Positions 1 to 11,070 of a stretch of 64,000 nt of DNA are shown piece by piece (the first letter of the stretch is position 1; each line of letters starts with the position of its first letter). The notes under the pieces are model-generated. The model searched no databases. It was not told where the DNA came from and saw nothing but the letters and a program-made list of their open reading frames with translations. The stretch covers positions 1,674,001 to 1,738,000 of the forward strand of contig JASJZH010000005.1 in the NCBI GenBank assembly GCA_037178975.1. Reading direction: 5' to 3'. The position numbers and the translations under genes were made by a program. This stretch comes from Oscheius tipulae. Lineage: Eukaryota; Nematoda; Chromadorea; Rhabditida; Rhabditidae.

Positions 1-20
1 TAAAAGTACATTTTTCCCAG

Positions 21-157
21 CTAAAACCTCGGAGAACAACCAGAAACAGTCGCCGGAATGGTTACATCGCCTCCGCAAGAAGTTCTACTTCTTCCCTGGG
101 TTGTCGAATGACCAGCTTGTCTCGCCTTCGCCCACCCCCTCACAAATATTACAGTGA
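21..157 (+). CDS. Terminal exon of an unidentified gene (partial)
   Basis: A good nematode splice acceptor (TTTTTCCCAG) ends at base 20. It is followed by 45 codons open in phase 2, ending in TGA at 155-157. The peptide is polar and basic, with a central KKFYFFPGLSND stretch, and matches no family I know. Upstream exons lie outside the window. The call rests only on the acceptor, the open frame and the non-random composition, so it may be wrong. Confidence 0.35.
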
Positions 158-1271
158 CTGCTTCCAAACAAACACGTCCATTACATCTGATAAATGGGGT
201 GAACCATTTTATTGGATTGTTGACAGCAGTTTGGATATAAAACTGAATGAAACTTCATTATCGACAGTCTATTGTACTTGATGATTGACAAGGATAGAAA
301 GACGTCTGTCTTCCAAAAGTTATACAAGAGGAGCATCAAATACCGAGACAAATCAGAGGGAAGAAGGTTACAGTCTAAACATGAAACATTGAATGTGGTA
401 ACCGCCGTATACCAACTTTTTTACTCTCGACACAGTAATCATTGGAGTCTAGAACATGAAGACAATTCTCAAACTCCTACTTTTTCAACATTGTTGTGTT
501 TCACCTCCTTCTTATATTCATCTTTTCTGTTCAGAACATAATAATTTCAGACATCGTTTGCTTTCGAAATTCCAGCTAAAAGAAGGAAACTGGTCCTTCG
601 TTTTAAACTTTGTTTAATACTTATTTTTCAGTTTATTTTTCAGATCTAGGAATTCGAAAGGCAGTTACTAATCTGCTTACCATTGACATAAGTTTATACT
701 CTTGGTGAAATATTTGACAGATATTGGAGTCTGAATCAGAAGGCGATTCAAAAAACAAAATATTGTATCACCGCTTTCTTATACTAGCCTCTTTGGGCAA
801 AAAGTAATGGGTTGACAGGACAAAGTAACAAAGCATCCCTCATTTCATTCCTATACCCTTTACTAACTCGGACAGTCATCTTTCCGATTTTTGATATTCG
901 ACCCGGATTATATACCTCACCCCTGCATTTCCCCGGATGACGATTTTTTAAAATCACCAAAGTAGCTTCTTTGAGTGCAGGTAACTTCTGAATAGTGTGA
1001 GGCACCTCATTGAAACTATCTGAGCCAATCCACAGTCATCAGGACAGTAGGATGTGGTAATACCAAGTCATGAAACCCTTTTCTTGAACCCTTATTCAAT
1101 TCAGCGAAACTGGCATTTTGGCGATCTTTTTGCTAACTATTTTGAGTAGAAAACGACTTCGATAAGCCCTTCGGTTTTCATTGACCTGTACTGTTGTCCT
1201 CAAAAGCGTCTTTCACAAAATGTCGCTATATTTAAAGCGTACGTTATTCGGCTACTACTAACATCTTAATA
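158..1271. other. Non-coding spacer
   Basis: AT-rich sequence without a convincing exon. It carries two copies of the TGTTTCA core, at 382-388 (minus) and 497-503 (plus). Short open frames here have no splice context or recognisable motifs. Confidence 0.4.
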
Positions 1272-1620
1272 GTGGGCGATATAGCGTTCCGCAGCCAGCT
1301 CAATGAAGAATCTGACCTTGCAGCCGAGCTCGTCACCCTTCCGACCATCTCTCAGAACTTCGCTACTGCTAGCATCTCCGAAGAAGACTACGACTTCATT
1401 CAGAAGATGAACATTGTGTTCAATCCTGGAGACATGACAGCCGTTCCCTTGACTACTGCTATGCGAAAGGAAAGGACTAACCGTGTTGACGTCTTGATCG
1501 GACAGGACCTAATGAAGTACTTCGTGAAGGAGGATGAGCCACGAATCTACCTGCCCTCAGGACTTTTGCTAACCAAGACAATGTTTGGTTGGACAGCCAG
1601 TGGAAGAGGAACGTGGCCTC
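1272..1620 (+). pseudogene. BEL/Pao retrotransposon protease fragment (DUF1758 type)
   Basis: The translation carries the hallmark of the aspartic protease of Pao/BEL elements: a VDVLIGQDLMKYF segment followed by LPSGLLLTKTMFGWTASG, which matches the family pattern of an IG.D core and then a PSG..L..T.GW..SG block. Only about 110 residues are recognisable. The usual start codon, the catalytic Asp-Thr-Gly/Ser-Gly upstream part, the reverse transcriptase and the LTRs are not visible. The open frame runs on to 2201, but residues after about 1620 no longer resemble the family and overlap exon sequence of the opposite-strand gene. I read it as a dead retrotransposon fragment. Confidence 0.6.
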
Positions 1621-1937
1621 TGCCAGCATCCGCCAGCTGGCAACACAGCACTCCCGATCGGTTATTCGTCGTGCACCAGAAGACATGTAAGGCATCACTT
1701 TCGATGTTCCGGTCATCAAGTGTACCAGGCGAGTCACAGGTGAATAGGCACATCCACCGCGTTAGTCGAAGTCTTGACTACCACGGGGCCAAACAGGTCG
1801 ACTCCTGTGTTTTGAGACAGAGAGTATGTCTCTCCATCTTTCTTTCTCATTGCCTCCTGTCTCTGTCTTTCAAAAAGAAAAAGTCACTACGTCGAAAAGT
1901 TAATTGTCTCTTATTTCAGACTTTTTCACAGACCTGC
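1621..1937. other. Non-coding, downstream of the F-box/LRR gene
   Basis: This stretch lies downstream of the stop codon of the minus-strand F-box/LRR gene. It holds a short (CTGTCTCT)-type stretch near 1840-1865. The last roughly 40 bases are repeated at 30921-30960, where the paralogous exon copy begins. I see no further gene. Confidence 0.35.
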
Positions 1938-4900
1938 TCAGTCGATTTGGTCCATGTCAGGATCGGCGTTCAGGAGAGCTGCGACGATCAGAGCCAGCTC
2001 GGCGTCGTTCGGAGGCAGCCCATTTTGAGCGGGAGGAGTAGCATCAGCAGCTGGAGGCTGTCGATTCTGTGGCTGTCGAGGAGGCTGGATGAGATCCTGC
2101 GGGTGCGGTGGCGGAGCCTGGCCACGACGATTTCCTCCAATTACTTGGTGGAACAGTTGGTTGCCCATCTGGCGACGGTCATTCCGCTGCTGGACCACTG
2201 ATACCGGATTGTCCTCTACGGCTGTCGAGTCGAACTGCCACTTTTCGACACGGCTCGTACGCATTTCGGCACGGGTATAGGGCGAGGAACGGACGAGGTG
2301 CCCAATCAGCAGGGAGTCGTCGTGACTGTGCTGGGCCCAGGCCGGGACGAGGACCTGCGACGAGCTGTCGTTGTACAGCATCTGGAAATTGTAGTGTTTC
2401 TGACATTTTCGTAAGAGCAACTGACACTGTTGAAAATGAGAATACGTCACTATTTCAAAGCTGTGAAACATGCATAGCACAAACTGACTTCAGTCGCTTG
2501 TGAGAAGACTCCCCAGATATTTCTCCTTAGCCAGAAGAGTCTCGACTTCCTCGTGGAAGACTTCCATTATATTTAGGAAAATGATCCAGAGATGAAACTA
2601 CTGAATGGTTTTCGATGACATTATATCAAACAGTGAAACATATATATTTGATGACCAACACCACTACTCTCGTTTTGAGAAGACTCCATAGGAGCAGTGA
2701 AGCATATCAAAACTCCATTTTGATAGATCAAAATTTTATGAATTTGTGGCAAAGAGCGGACTGCTATAGGATAGAGCAACCCGTTGTCGCTATAAAAACA
2801 GTGAAACTAAAGCTTTTCATAACTTGCATCCCTAGCAAGTTTTCGATCCTTTTATTATGAAACAGTAATCAATTTTGAGGCTTTATAGGTAGATAGATAG
2901 ATATTTCATTTGTCATATGAACAAACATTGGAAGAGGGGAAAGGGGAGAACTAGAGTTTATCGGCTTAGTGATTTTGAAAAAAAAAGAATATTGTGGCAC
3001 TACCGCTTTGCCATTGACTGGGACGTATAACAGCTTTGTGTGAAGCGCCTTATAGCAATCCTTATTATTTCAGATAGTTTTTGAAATAATTTGTGTTTTC
3101 GGTCCGGTTCAAACACCTATTGACATTGATTCAACTTATACCAACTCCTTGAAACATTTTTTGGGACAGAGACAGAGACAAAAACGGAGACAGACAGATC
3201 CAATTTCCAAAATCGAAACTCCACCCACCTTGATCTTCTTCTTCTTGCCCGTCTTTCCAGAAGAATAAGTAGCCTTCATCTTCCTCCAATTTCCATACAC
3301 CTCAAGAATCTGTGTCTCCTTGGCCAGAAAAGTTTCGACCTCCTCTTGGAAGACTTCCTCTTGATAGGCTTCCATATAGACTCCGAGCTGTTGGCACTTC
3401 AACCACTTCAGATCGAATTTAACCTTGGTGGCAGTGGCGGAGAAGGAGAAGAGAGACGGTGGCAGAGTGACATTCTCGAGACGGGGCGGCATCTGGAGCT
3501 CGGGGACGAGGTGCGAGGCTTGGGTCGAGTCGACAAGGCATCCGATCAGATCCATAGTTCGGAGATGTGGCAGGCTGGTGGCAGAGAAGAGCTGCTGCAG
3601 TATCGGGAGATCGAGGAAGCAGCCGGTCAGCGAGAGATGTTCCAGAGTAGGGGAGAGCACGGGCTGAAAATGTGAAGGATTTTTTGTGGCTATTGGAACC
3701 CTCTCCTTTTGGTTATATTGTGGTTTAAGACTTTGTCCTACGCACGCATTGTTCATCAAGTCCAACTATTAGTCTTGGTCTTCCTCAATTCTGAGTCTTA
3801 TTACATTTTTAGACCAAGCTCAACTATTACTCTGAAACATTAAATGCTACAAACTCAGCACTCACGACCGAGTCTAACAAAACCGGTCTCTGGACTTTGG
3901 ATGAACTTACAGTAGACAATACTAGAAATTCACGAATAATTTTTCTATGACATTACTATTTCACAGGATGAGTTGACTAGACGTTTCGAAAAATAGAGAA
4001 GTTATGGCTGAATCTCAAACCTTATAGTGGAAAACTCTAGAATAGGAACATTAATCGGTAGTTTTTACTGGAGACTCTTTACTAACTGTGCGTCTATGAT
4101 AAGCGAGAGAATAACCCGATTATAGGAGAAATTGGGTGAGAGATAAGATTGTTATTTTGCCCAACAGCCGGACAAACAGCATGCTGAAACACTGGATCCT
4201 TCTCTTTGTGACAGCTCAAACTGTCTTCTCTCAACAATGTCCATCGGGATACAGTCTTGACACTAGCAACAACGGGTAAGAAAGTTGTTCAGTTGGGTAT
4301 TTACAAATTCCTAGATGCTTCAAAGTCTCAACAGACACCCAAAACTATGCAGGAGCAATGACCTACTGCAATAGAGACGGAGGCTTCCTAGCTACTATCG
4401 AAAACGGATTTATCAATTGGTTCGTTGGAAGTTTGAATGGAACGGAGTCGGGGAAATCTTACTATATTGGACTAAACAGTTTGGTGCAGGGGGCTGGAGT
4501 CTGGATGTGGGTAGATGGAACGCCTTATGCCTATAGTAACTGGGCGCCGGGGCAATCTCAAGGAGGACAGTGTGCTGCTATTCAGGGAGGAACGAATCTA
4601 TGGGGGTAGGTTGAGAGACAGGGAGACTGTAGCTGAACTACCAAGTTTAGAAATCCAAACTGTTCTACCAAGCTCCCGTACATTTGCATGACCGCTCCGG
4701 TTTCCCAGACAATCCAGCCATCCCCTAGACACGGTTTGTTGACTATATTACTGTTGAAGATGATATTCAGCTCTAAATGAGACTGGCTGGACATACTTCA
4801 ACAAAACCGACTCTTGTTACAGAACATTTATTGGACTTCGAACCAATCATGCAGATGCTGAAGCGACTTGTGTTGAGGGCGCCGGTGGTCATTTGACCTC

Positions 4901-7900
4901 TATTCACAGCTCTGATGAGATCTATTTTGTCAGTGAACTGTCGGGAACAGGAATGGCCCAGAACCCGGCAAACCAAGTTATTATTGGACTCCTTTTTCTG
5001 AATAATGTATGGTGTTGGACTGATGGGACTCCTTTCGACTACCAGATTTGGGCACCAGGGGCGCCGTGGCCTGGGCTAAACTATGGATATGTAAATCCGG
5101 TGAAGCAGTAACAAATTATGAGATTTCAGCTTTTTGCAGACAAGTACACGGGAGGCGAAGGCTTCAGATACAAATTTGATAACAATGCGGAGGAAACTTA
5201 TCGTGCTTTCGTCTGCAAGAAACCTTCTCTGCCTTGATAATATAAGGATGAACTTACAGTAGGCAATACTTGAAATTTAGAAATACTACTAAGTGCCCAA
5301 GTGCCAGTATTTACGCAGTTTTGAAACACAAATGTTCAAAGATTCGTTCAGTGGGAAATATCACTATTTTTCATCGCTGAAGTTTTCCAATGAACAAATA
5401 AAGAGCAAGAAACTATAAACCTTGATACTGCAGCGTAATATCAAGGTTCCAGACAGTGTAACCCAAAACTATTACAAACTTTCTAGTTCATCTCTTTGTC
5501 TACTTAAGAAATTAAAAGAATATTCACTGTTTTTATTGCTAGACTCTCATATATTCTTCTTCGGCAGAAACACACGCTTCAATAATCTCACCCATTCAAG
5601 TTCCCAATGGAACCAAAAAATGATGAAAAACAGCTCGAACTTCACTATTTTTGCTCTCCTAACTCTCAATGATATGTTATTCCGTCTTACTGTCATCCAA
5701 AATTGCTGTTTTTAATAGCCTCTGGAACACCATGAAACCCAAAAAATATCATAAATCACACTAACCTTGATACGTTGCGGCGTGATCTTGGGTCCGATTC
5801 GAAGAGACTGATTGACTCGCTGGAGAATCCTGAGCGTCTTAAGACGACAGAAGCCGTGTTCCTGGAGTTCGGCCGGCCAGTCGGAAGAGAAGTTCTCATT
5901 GGAGATGACAAGCTGCTTCAGTGTGTTGGCCTTCTCTGTCACGAGGAGTCGAAGGCTGTCCGAGGAGAGACGCGTCTGCACAAAGAGACTCTGCATCGCC
6001 GGACAGTGCTCGAGAATCTTGTCCAGGTAATGCGGGTTCTGGAAAAAGGATATTTTACACTAGGCGAAGAAATGCAACATAGTAGATTTCTTAGCATTAT
6101 GACCTTATCGTTTCAATGTAACCCCGCATTTTCAAAGTGGAGGATTCCGAAAGGTTATAGATTTTTTACTTTCTTACTCGAGATCCTATCCAGGAAGTGC
6201 GGGTTTTGGAAAATTTGAATAGAATGTACATGTTTCAAAATAGCAAAGTTCTTGACACAGCGACCGTTTACGGTACAATTGAAACAGTAGGCTTTTAAGG
6301 TAGAGGATTCTGGAAAGTTGGTATTCTTTTTTACATTCTTACTTGAGATCCTTGTCCAGAAAATGCGGGCTCTTTTTCAAAGTCATATTTCTGTGAGACT
6401 ATAAGGGATGATTTATCTGACAATGCTGCTCGTATCTTTTGGTTTGACTGAAACTGTGCCGAAATACTCGTTAGTCTTCATTTCCTATAGTTCCTAAAAG
6501 TTGTGTTTCTGCTGCAGTAATAGTTTGGTGTCGGCGTTTGCGCCTACTAATTTTCAAGCTTCAATGTCTTCGTTTACGTCGCTTATGACCCAGTTCCAGA
6601 TTAGAGATGGCATGTGTTACAAACATACATCAGGTGCCAATTGTCAAGGTGGAAAATATTTTTTTCGAACAGAAGGAGACCCTCAAAAGTTTTCCCATTT
6701 TCCGAAGTAGTCATTCCGTCTTAGACAAAAAAGTATGAGGGTATGTTTCAGCAGTAGACTATAATTAGATTAGGTGAAAGTTTGTCGTTCAGCCCATGCA
6801 TTCTTCATTTTCGAACATTATCCGTTTCAACGATAGTATAACCTATCAGTATCTGATATAATCGCGCTGGTTCTCTATTCTGGTCTCTAAAAATATCCAA
6901 AAAAAACTGTCTGTATCCGATTAGAAAAAGATATGTTTCAGCCGCAGTATACAATAGTTTTGTTTTCCTGCTACTGTTTCAGACAACATTCATCATTTGT
7001 CAATGTCTCACTTTATTGGATTAGCTTAAAACTAATATGTTTCAGCTGTAGTAGCTACGAAAAAAAAGCCACGCTTGTTGTACCTGGTACACGATAAAAA
7101 GCGAAATTGTCATGTGATAGTCTAAACTGTCACATTCTGTATTTTAGAGGGCACGTATGTTTCACCTGTAGCATAAACAAGCTTTGGTGTTTATTCTATG
7201 ATTTCATCCGATCTACTTTTCAGGTCAGACTATGTTCAGCCATAGTAAAAATTGCCTACTCTGGTTCTAAGATTTTCACGGTTAATTAGGCAAAAGTTTA
7301 TTTCTTTTTTTCTCGTTTTTTTTTTCTGAAATTGCGATATTCTGGATAAGGAAGTTGTGTTTCAGCTGTAGTAAACACTACGGGTCTTTGACAGAGCCAT
7401 ATTTATTTTTTCGAGTTTCATGGTCAATGTTGTAAACTCCGGTATTCTACATAGCGAAACATTAGGCTTCCACGATAGTCTATACTACAAATTATTGGTA
7501 GGATAACGTTTTCGTCAATCTTTGCTATCCAAATCAACCCAGAATTGACAATCAGAAGTCTCAAGAATGGTTTTTTTTAGACATTTTTGTCATTTCCGAT
7601 ATAAAATAGTTGAGCTTCAGTATAGATCAGAGCCCCTTAGTAGAACCCCATCACCTTCTGCTCCTTCCTGAAAACAACCCAAAACCGACTACCAGAACTC
7701 TCAGATATAGTTTTCTTGCAATTTTTGAGAGCTTCTGATATCCAAATGTTTCAGCGGCGGTAGACAATAGAAGACTTTGGTAGAACCATGCTGTGATATC
7801 AAACGATTATGTTTTCGACGTAGTAGAGACTAAGAAACCCTTGGTAGCACCGCGATTAATTCGTCTCTCACGAGTAGCCAACTTTGCCTACCATTGTTCT

Positions 7901-8513
7901 CAGAACCCGTTTCAAGCAATTTTTGAACAAACTCTGTCACTTTCCGTATTCTAGCGCCCAAAAAAGTTATGTTTCAGCTGTAGTATACGCTAGAGAACCT
8001 TGCTCGACCTCTTTTCTTGGAAAAACCTGACATCATCAAGTTATGTTTCAGCAGTTGTAGATACTAGAAGCCCTTGGTAGTACCGTGATAACAACATCAA
8101 CGCTCTTGGATTTTTGAACAAACCCTATCACTTTCCGTATTCTAGCACCTAAAAATAGTTTTGTTTCATCGGCACACTCTAGAGATCCTTGATAGAACCA
8201 CGCCTTCTTGTTGTCACTGTTCTTAGAAGAAAAATTGACTAACCGGTGCTCCGGGTTCGGTGCCATCCTTCTTCCTAACGATCTCCTTGGTCCGGTAGCT
8301 GCAGACGTCCTGGCAGCAGTCCGCATCCATTCCCAGAAGAGTCGAGTTGTCGTAGAGGATGACGGCTTTAATTTTGTCGAGGCAGACGGCGAGCTCGAAG
8401 ACCTCCGAGTCCATTGTGGCCATTTCCAGTCTCTTCTGCAGAGGAATCCTGTCGAGGATGACACGGAGAGCATCGCTGGACATCTTGGATAAAGCAGACG
8501 ACGTCCCGAGAGA
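1938..8513 (-). CDS. F-box-like / leucine-rich-repeat protein, four exons recognised
   Basis: Exons, all phase 0 with good splice sites, are 8513-8244, 6038-5766, 3663-3229 and 2381-1938. Together they give at least 472 codons; a 5' exon is probably missing because exon 8513-8244 starts at an acceptor, although an ATG at 8483 could serve. Exon 1 holds an F-box-like helix region (MSSDALRVILDRIPLQKRLE). Exons 2 and 3 carry leucine-rich repeats (for example PTLEHLSLTGCFLDLPILQQ) and then a Glu-rich helix and a KKKK tail. The last exon is Pro/Gln-rich and ends DPDMDQID. Such proteins usually act as substrate adaptors of SCF ubiquitin ligases; that role is inferred. Intron 3664-5765 contains a complete lectin gene on the opposite strand. 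Intron 6039-8243 holds the densest run of piRNA-type motifs. Joining the last exon to the rest is the least certain step. Confidence 0.55.
2515..2580 (-). pseudogene. Relic of the LRR exon's C-terminal part
   Basis: Read on the minus strand this stretch encodes MEVFHEEVETLLAKE, closely matching EEVFQEEVETFLAKE of the intact exon at 3229-3663. It has no splice sites that would use it. It looks like a decayed partial duplication of that exon within the next intron. Confidence 0.5.
4181..5237 (+). CDS. Secreted protein with two C-type lectin domains (copy 1)
   Basis: Five exons, 4181-4275, 4315-4605, 4651-4733, 4771-5090 and 5130-5237, give 298 residues; introns are 37-45 nt. The protein starts with a signal peptide (MLKHWILLFVTAQTVFSQ). 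CTLD1 has its cysteines, the WVDGTPYAYSNWAPG core and the C-terminal NCSTKLPYIC. CTLD2 has WTDGTPFDYQIWAPG and ends FVCKKPSLP. Neither domain shows an EPN or QPD motif, so classical calcium-dependent sugar binding is doubtful. Here the first cysteine of CTLD2, kept as CETGW in the two paralogues, is replaced to give NETGW. The last donor could instead be at 5100 (GTGAAG), but that intron would be only 30 nt. The gene is nested in an intron of the F-box/LRR gene. AATAAA follows near 5397. A role in innate immunity is typical of the family and is inferred. Confidence 0.85.
6010..6385. repeat. Tandem partial duplications of an exon-acceptor segment (period about 165 bp)
   Basis: The acceptor region of F-box/LRR exon 2 (GTCCAGGTAATGCGGGTTCTGG near 6021) recurs in degraded form at about 6189-6210 and 6355-6375. 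Each recurrence is preceded by a related GAGGATTC...TTACTTGAGATCC stretch. The extra copies lie in the intron immediately upstream of the true exon. Confidence 0.6.
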
Positions 8514-8882
8514 CTGGCAGCAGGGAATAATTAGAACTTTCTTTTTTTTTTTTTGGAAAGTTTGCTTTTTGTTTAGAAACTTTGGTAATTTGCAAAAGTT
8601 TGTTTTTGGAAAACAATTTGTGTTTCAGAAAGCTATTGAAAGGCAAACAATTAGTGTGTTTCACTATTTGAAGCATTGAAACCACTATGATCTTTCTTTA
8701 CAAAAACGTAGTAGTATGGTATCCGTCTGTCCGTCCCCGTTTCCGCGCAACTGCCTGTCAACCACAAGAAAAGTGCATTGTTTCATGGTTTGCATAAGTT
8801 TTCCAAATAGCACTGCTTATGCTGAACTAGTCTGTAAGAAGTATAGTAGCGATCCATTTTTAGACGTTTTCATCTTGTTTCA
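6231..8882 (+). promoter_or_regulatory. Cluster of piRNA-type (Ruby) promoter motifs, plus strand
   Basis: TGTTTCA occurs at 6231, 6744, 6934, 6975 (full CTGTTTCA), 7038, 7158, 7358, 7747, 7970, 8044, 8162, 8621, 8657, 8779 and 8876 on the plus strand, against one minus-strand site at 6280. In rhabditid nematodes CTGTTTCA about 40 nt upstream of a T marks independent 21U-RNA transcription units. Membership of that class is inferred from motif, density and AT-rich context. Confidence 0.55.
6740..8200 (+). repeat. Decayed tandem array headed by ATGTTTCAGC
   Basis: About a dozen diverged units share the start TGTTTCAGCNGYAGTA, then a TAYACNCTAGA-like part and, in several, a CCTTGGTAGAACC-like tail. 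Clear unit starts are at 6744, 6934, 7038, 7158, 7358, 7747, 7970, 8044 and 8162; weaker ones are near 7230, 7612 and 7812. Spacing is irregular, about 75 to 390 bp. The array fills most of one intron of the minus-strand F-box/LRR gene, and every unit is oriented on the plus strand. Confidence 0.6.
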
Positions 8883-9700
8883 CTACAGAGATGTTCCCAG
8901 CAAAACCCTGCTCATTAGTGGATCTATTGAAAAACTCAAAAGCTTTGTGGTTTTAAGCGTTCTATGAAATATCGAGACAGCGGAGACAATTATTTTTTTT
9001 AGCGATTTTGGTTGACATGTGTACTAAAGTAACCCCCTTCCCCAATAGTACTTTTTCTGTTTTCTTTCAAGAAAAACATATAATTTCCCAGCAAACTGGG
9101 TTCTGTGGACTTTACGTTGTATCGACAGATAAATATGAAAGATAAATGACCATTTTCAGCTCGACCCACCTATCCAGCTCTCCGGTCTCGGCTTTCTACT
9201 AACCTAACATGTCAACACGAAAAAAGTCGGCACCACCGAGGCTGGAAAATAAAGAAAATGGGCAGTTGGGAGGTCCTTCTTGGCTGAGGTCGATGCCAGT
9301 ACTTTCAAGTAACTTCTCTAAAGAATTTCGAGTAAAAATTACATTTTTCTGGTCCATAACATGATTTTTCGGCCTCACCTTTCGGCAAAGTTGGGAAGCA
9401 ACAAATGTTCTATAACTTCCTCATGTCACCTCGAAAACCCAACGTAAATGTCAAAATTGTCCAAAAGGTACATAAAAGCAGTAGCTGGATTCTTGGAAGA
9501 AGACTCTCTAGGTCCTCTCTACCCAGGAAAGCTCGTGGTCAGCTTCTGTACTACGGGAAGAAAGGAAAAGATGCGAGATGAGAAGAACAAGAGCTCTAAA
9601 CAAGGATCCAAAAAGATGTTTGCTTAGCTTAAGAAGTGGCTGAGGTCGATTTGGCTGATACGGGTGAGCCACCATCTTATTTCCGAGACGGTACAGGGCA
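8514..9700. other. Intergenic, no gene recognised
   Basis: AT-rich spacer upstream of the F-box/LRR gene. It holds four of the plus-strand TGTTTCA sites (8621, 8657, 8779, 8876). Short open frames lack splice context. A missing 5' exon of the F-box/LRR gene could lie here, but I could not identify one. Confidence 0.35.
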
Positions 9701-10942
9701 ATAGTTGCCAGACAGTACAAGATCTCACTCGTTTTGCACTTGAGAGGAGCACTCGTAGCATGAAGAAGGAATCTTCGAAGAGGTACGTTCCTGGCTCTGG
9801 TACTGATGGTGGTAGCAGAAAGAGCACGAGACAGAGAAAAGTCAAAAGGAAGGAGGAGAGGAAGGAGCCAACAGAAGAGGGAGAAGAGTCAGAAAGACAG
9901 TAAGAGAAACGAGAAGAAGAGTGATAAGGAGGTCGAGAAAGTTGGTGAATACTTCGGAAAGAGTCTGAGAAACAAGGTAAGGGAACAGAAAGACAGAGAC
10001 AGAGAAACAGAGAGATAAAGAGTGTAAAGGAGAAGGAGAGCAAGGAACGAACTGGATCCTAGCGTCGTAAAGTCAGTGAAAGGAGGAGGAAGGAGGATGC
10101 AAAAGATCGGCTCCGGGAGTTTATTTTTTTAGAACCCGGAAGGAAAGGTTGAACCAAATCGAACGTAGAGAGTTGATGATGCCAACCAGAGATTAAGTTC
10201 ATAAAAAAATTACGATTTGGAGGAAGAGAAATCGACGGTAAAGATCTTGTGATGAAGAGTCTTAGGCTTACCCTGAAACATAATTTTTCAGAATCTCAAA
10301 TTTACAGTGTGTGAGGCACCAGAAAAAAAAACAAGAAGCAAAGATTCTTGTGTTTCAGAGATGTAATACTAACCATGTTTTTGAGGAACCTGAAACATCA
10401 GCTTTTTTATACCACGTGTTGCACCTGGACTACTGTATCTTTTGTTCCTGATACCTTATAGCATCCTTGAGGCATACAAAAAGTTTCAGAATCTACCGCA
10501 TCTACCAAAAGTGTTGAGAAGGAGAAGAAAGGTACAAGAAAGAAGCCCAGTTCTGGTCGGAAGAAGAGCAAGAAAAATGAGAATAGGAAGGATAAAACTG
10601 CCTCCAAGATGATCATGGACAGTGCCAAAAAGCGGTCAGTCGAGAAGGAAAAGGGCACAAAGATGAGCCCTTTTCCTTCTTGACTGACCGCTTTTTGGCA
10701 CGATGAGGGAGGTTGCTTCATTGAAGACTAAAAAGTTGAGGAATCCAAGAAGACCGAAAGTCGAAGTCTGGCTCGAAGGAGAGCGTGAAAAGTCCACGAA
10801 ATATAGTAAGAAGGAGGAGGTTAGGGCGAAGGAGAGCAAGAAGACCGCTTCGTGCTCGAAGGACAAGACAAAACAGTCGAAAGAGAGTGAAAAGAAGACC
10901 ACCACGGCCAAAAAGCCGAAAGCGTCGCAGAAGAAGAAGTAG
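9700..10942 (+). pseudogene. Lysine-rich coding region, probably decayed, convergent with lectin copy 2
   Basis: Segments of very Lys/Glu/Arg/Ser-rich translation appear at about 9740-10018 and, after an acceptor (AAGTTTCAG at 10481-10489), at 10490-10683, then again in two frames up to a TAG at 10940. The later part reads like KESKKTASCSKDKTKQSKES and ends KASQKKK. The frame is interrupted by stops and by a 35-bp inverted repeat at 10622-10701. Comparison with the paralogue at 29140-29390 shows a 1-nt deletion near 10760. The composition suggests a nuclear basic tail, but no domain is recognisable. Exon limits are uncertain. The reading may be low-complexity noise, although the duplication with the neighbouring lectin argues that it was a gene. 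Confidence 0.35.
10622..10701. repeat. Near-perfect 35-bp inverted repeat
   Basis: Arms 10622-10656 and 10667-10701 are reverse complements with one mismatch in 35, separated by a 10-nt loop. The left arm is Lys-rich coding sequence (AKKRSVEKEKG). The right arm is its inverted copy and brings an in-frame TGA at 10681. No counterpart exists in the paralogous block at 29.1 kb. Confidence 0.85.
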
Positions 10943-11070
10943 TCGACTGGATAGAGAGAGAAAAAAAGGATAAAAGGATAAACGAAACTCTTTCGAGTCT
11001 TTTACTTTCCTGGGGTGACAGAGAGTCGAATCCGTTCACGAAATTGTAAAACAAAATTAAGCTTTTATTA

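Noticed and set aside
2108-2503. 131-codon plus-strand open frame
   Set aside because: Antisense shadow of the Pro/Gln-rich last exon of the F-box/LRR gene, repeated as such at 31.1 kb.
6740-8200. CRISPR-like array
   Set aside because: Repeats are diverged, spacing is irregular and the genome is eukaryotic.
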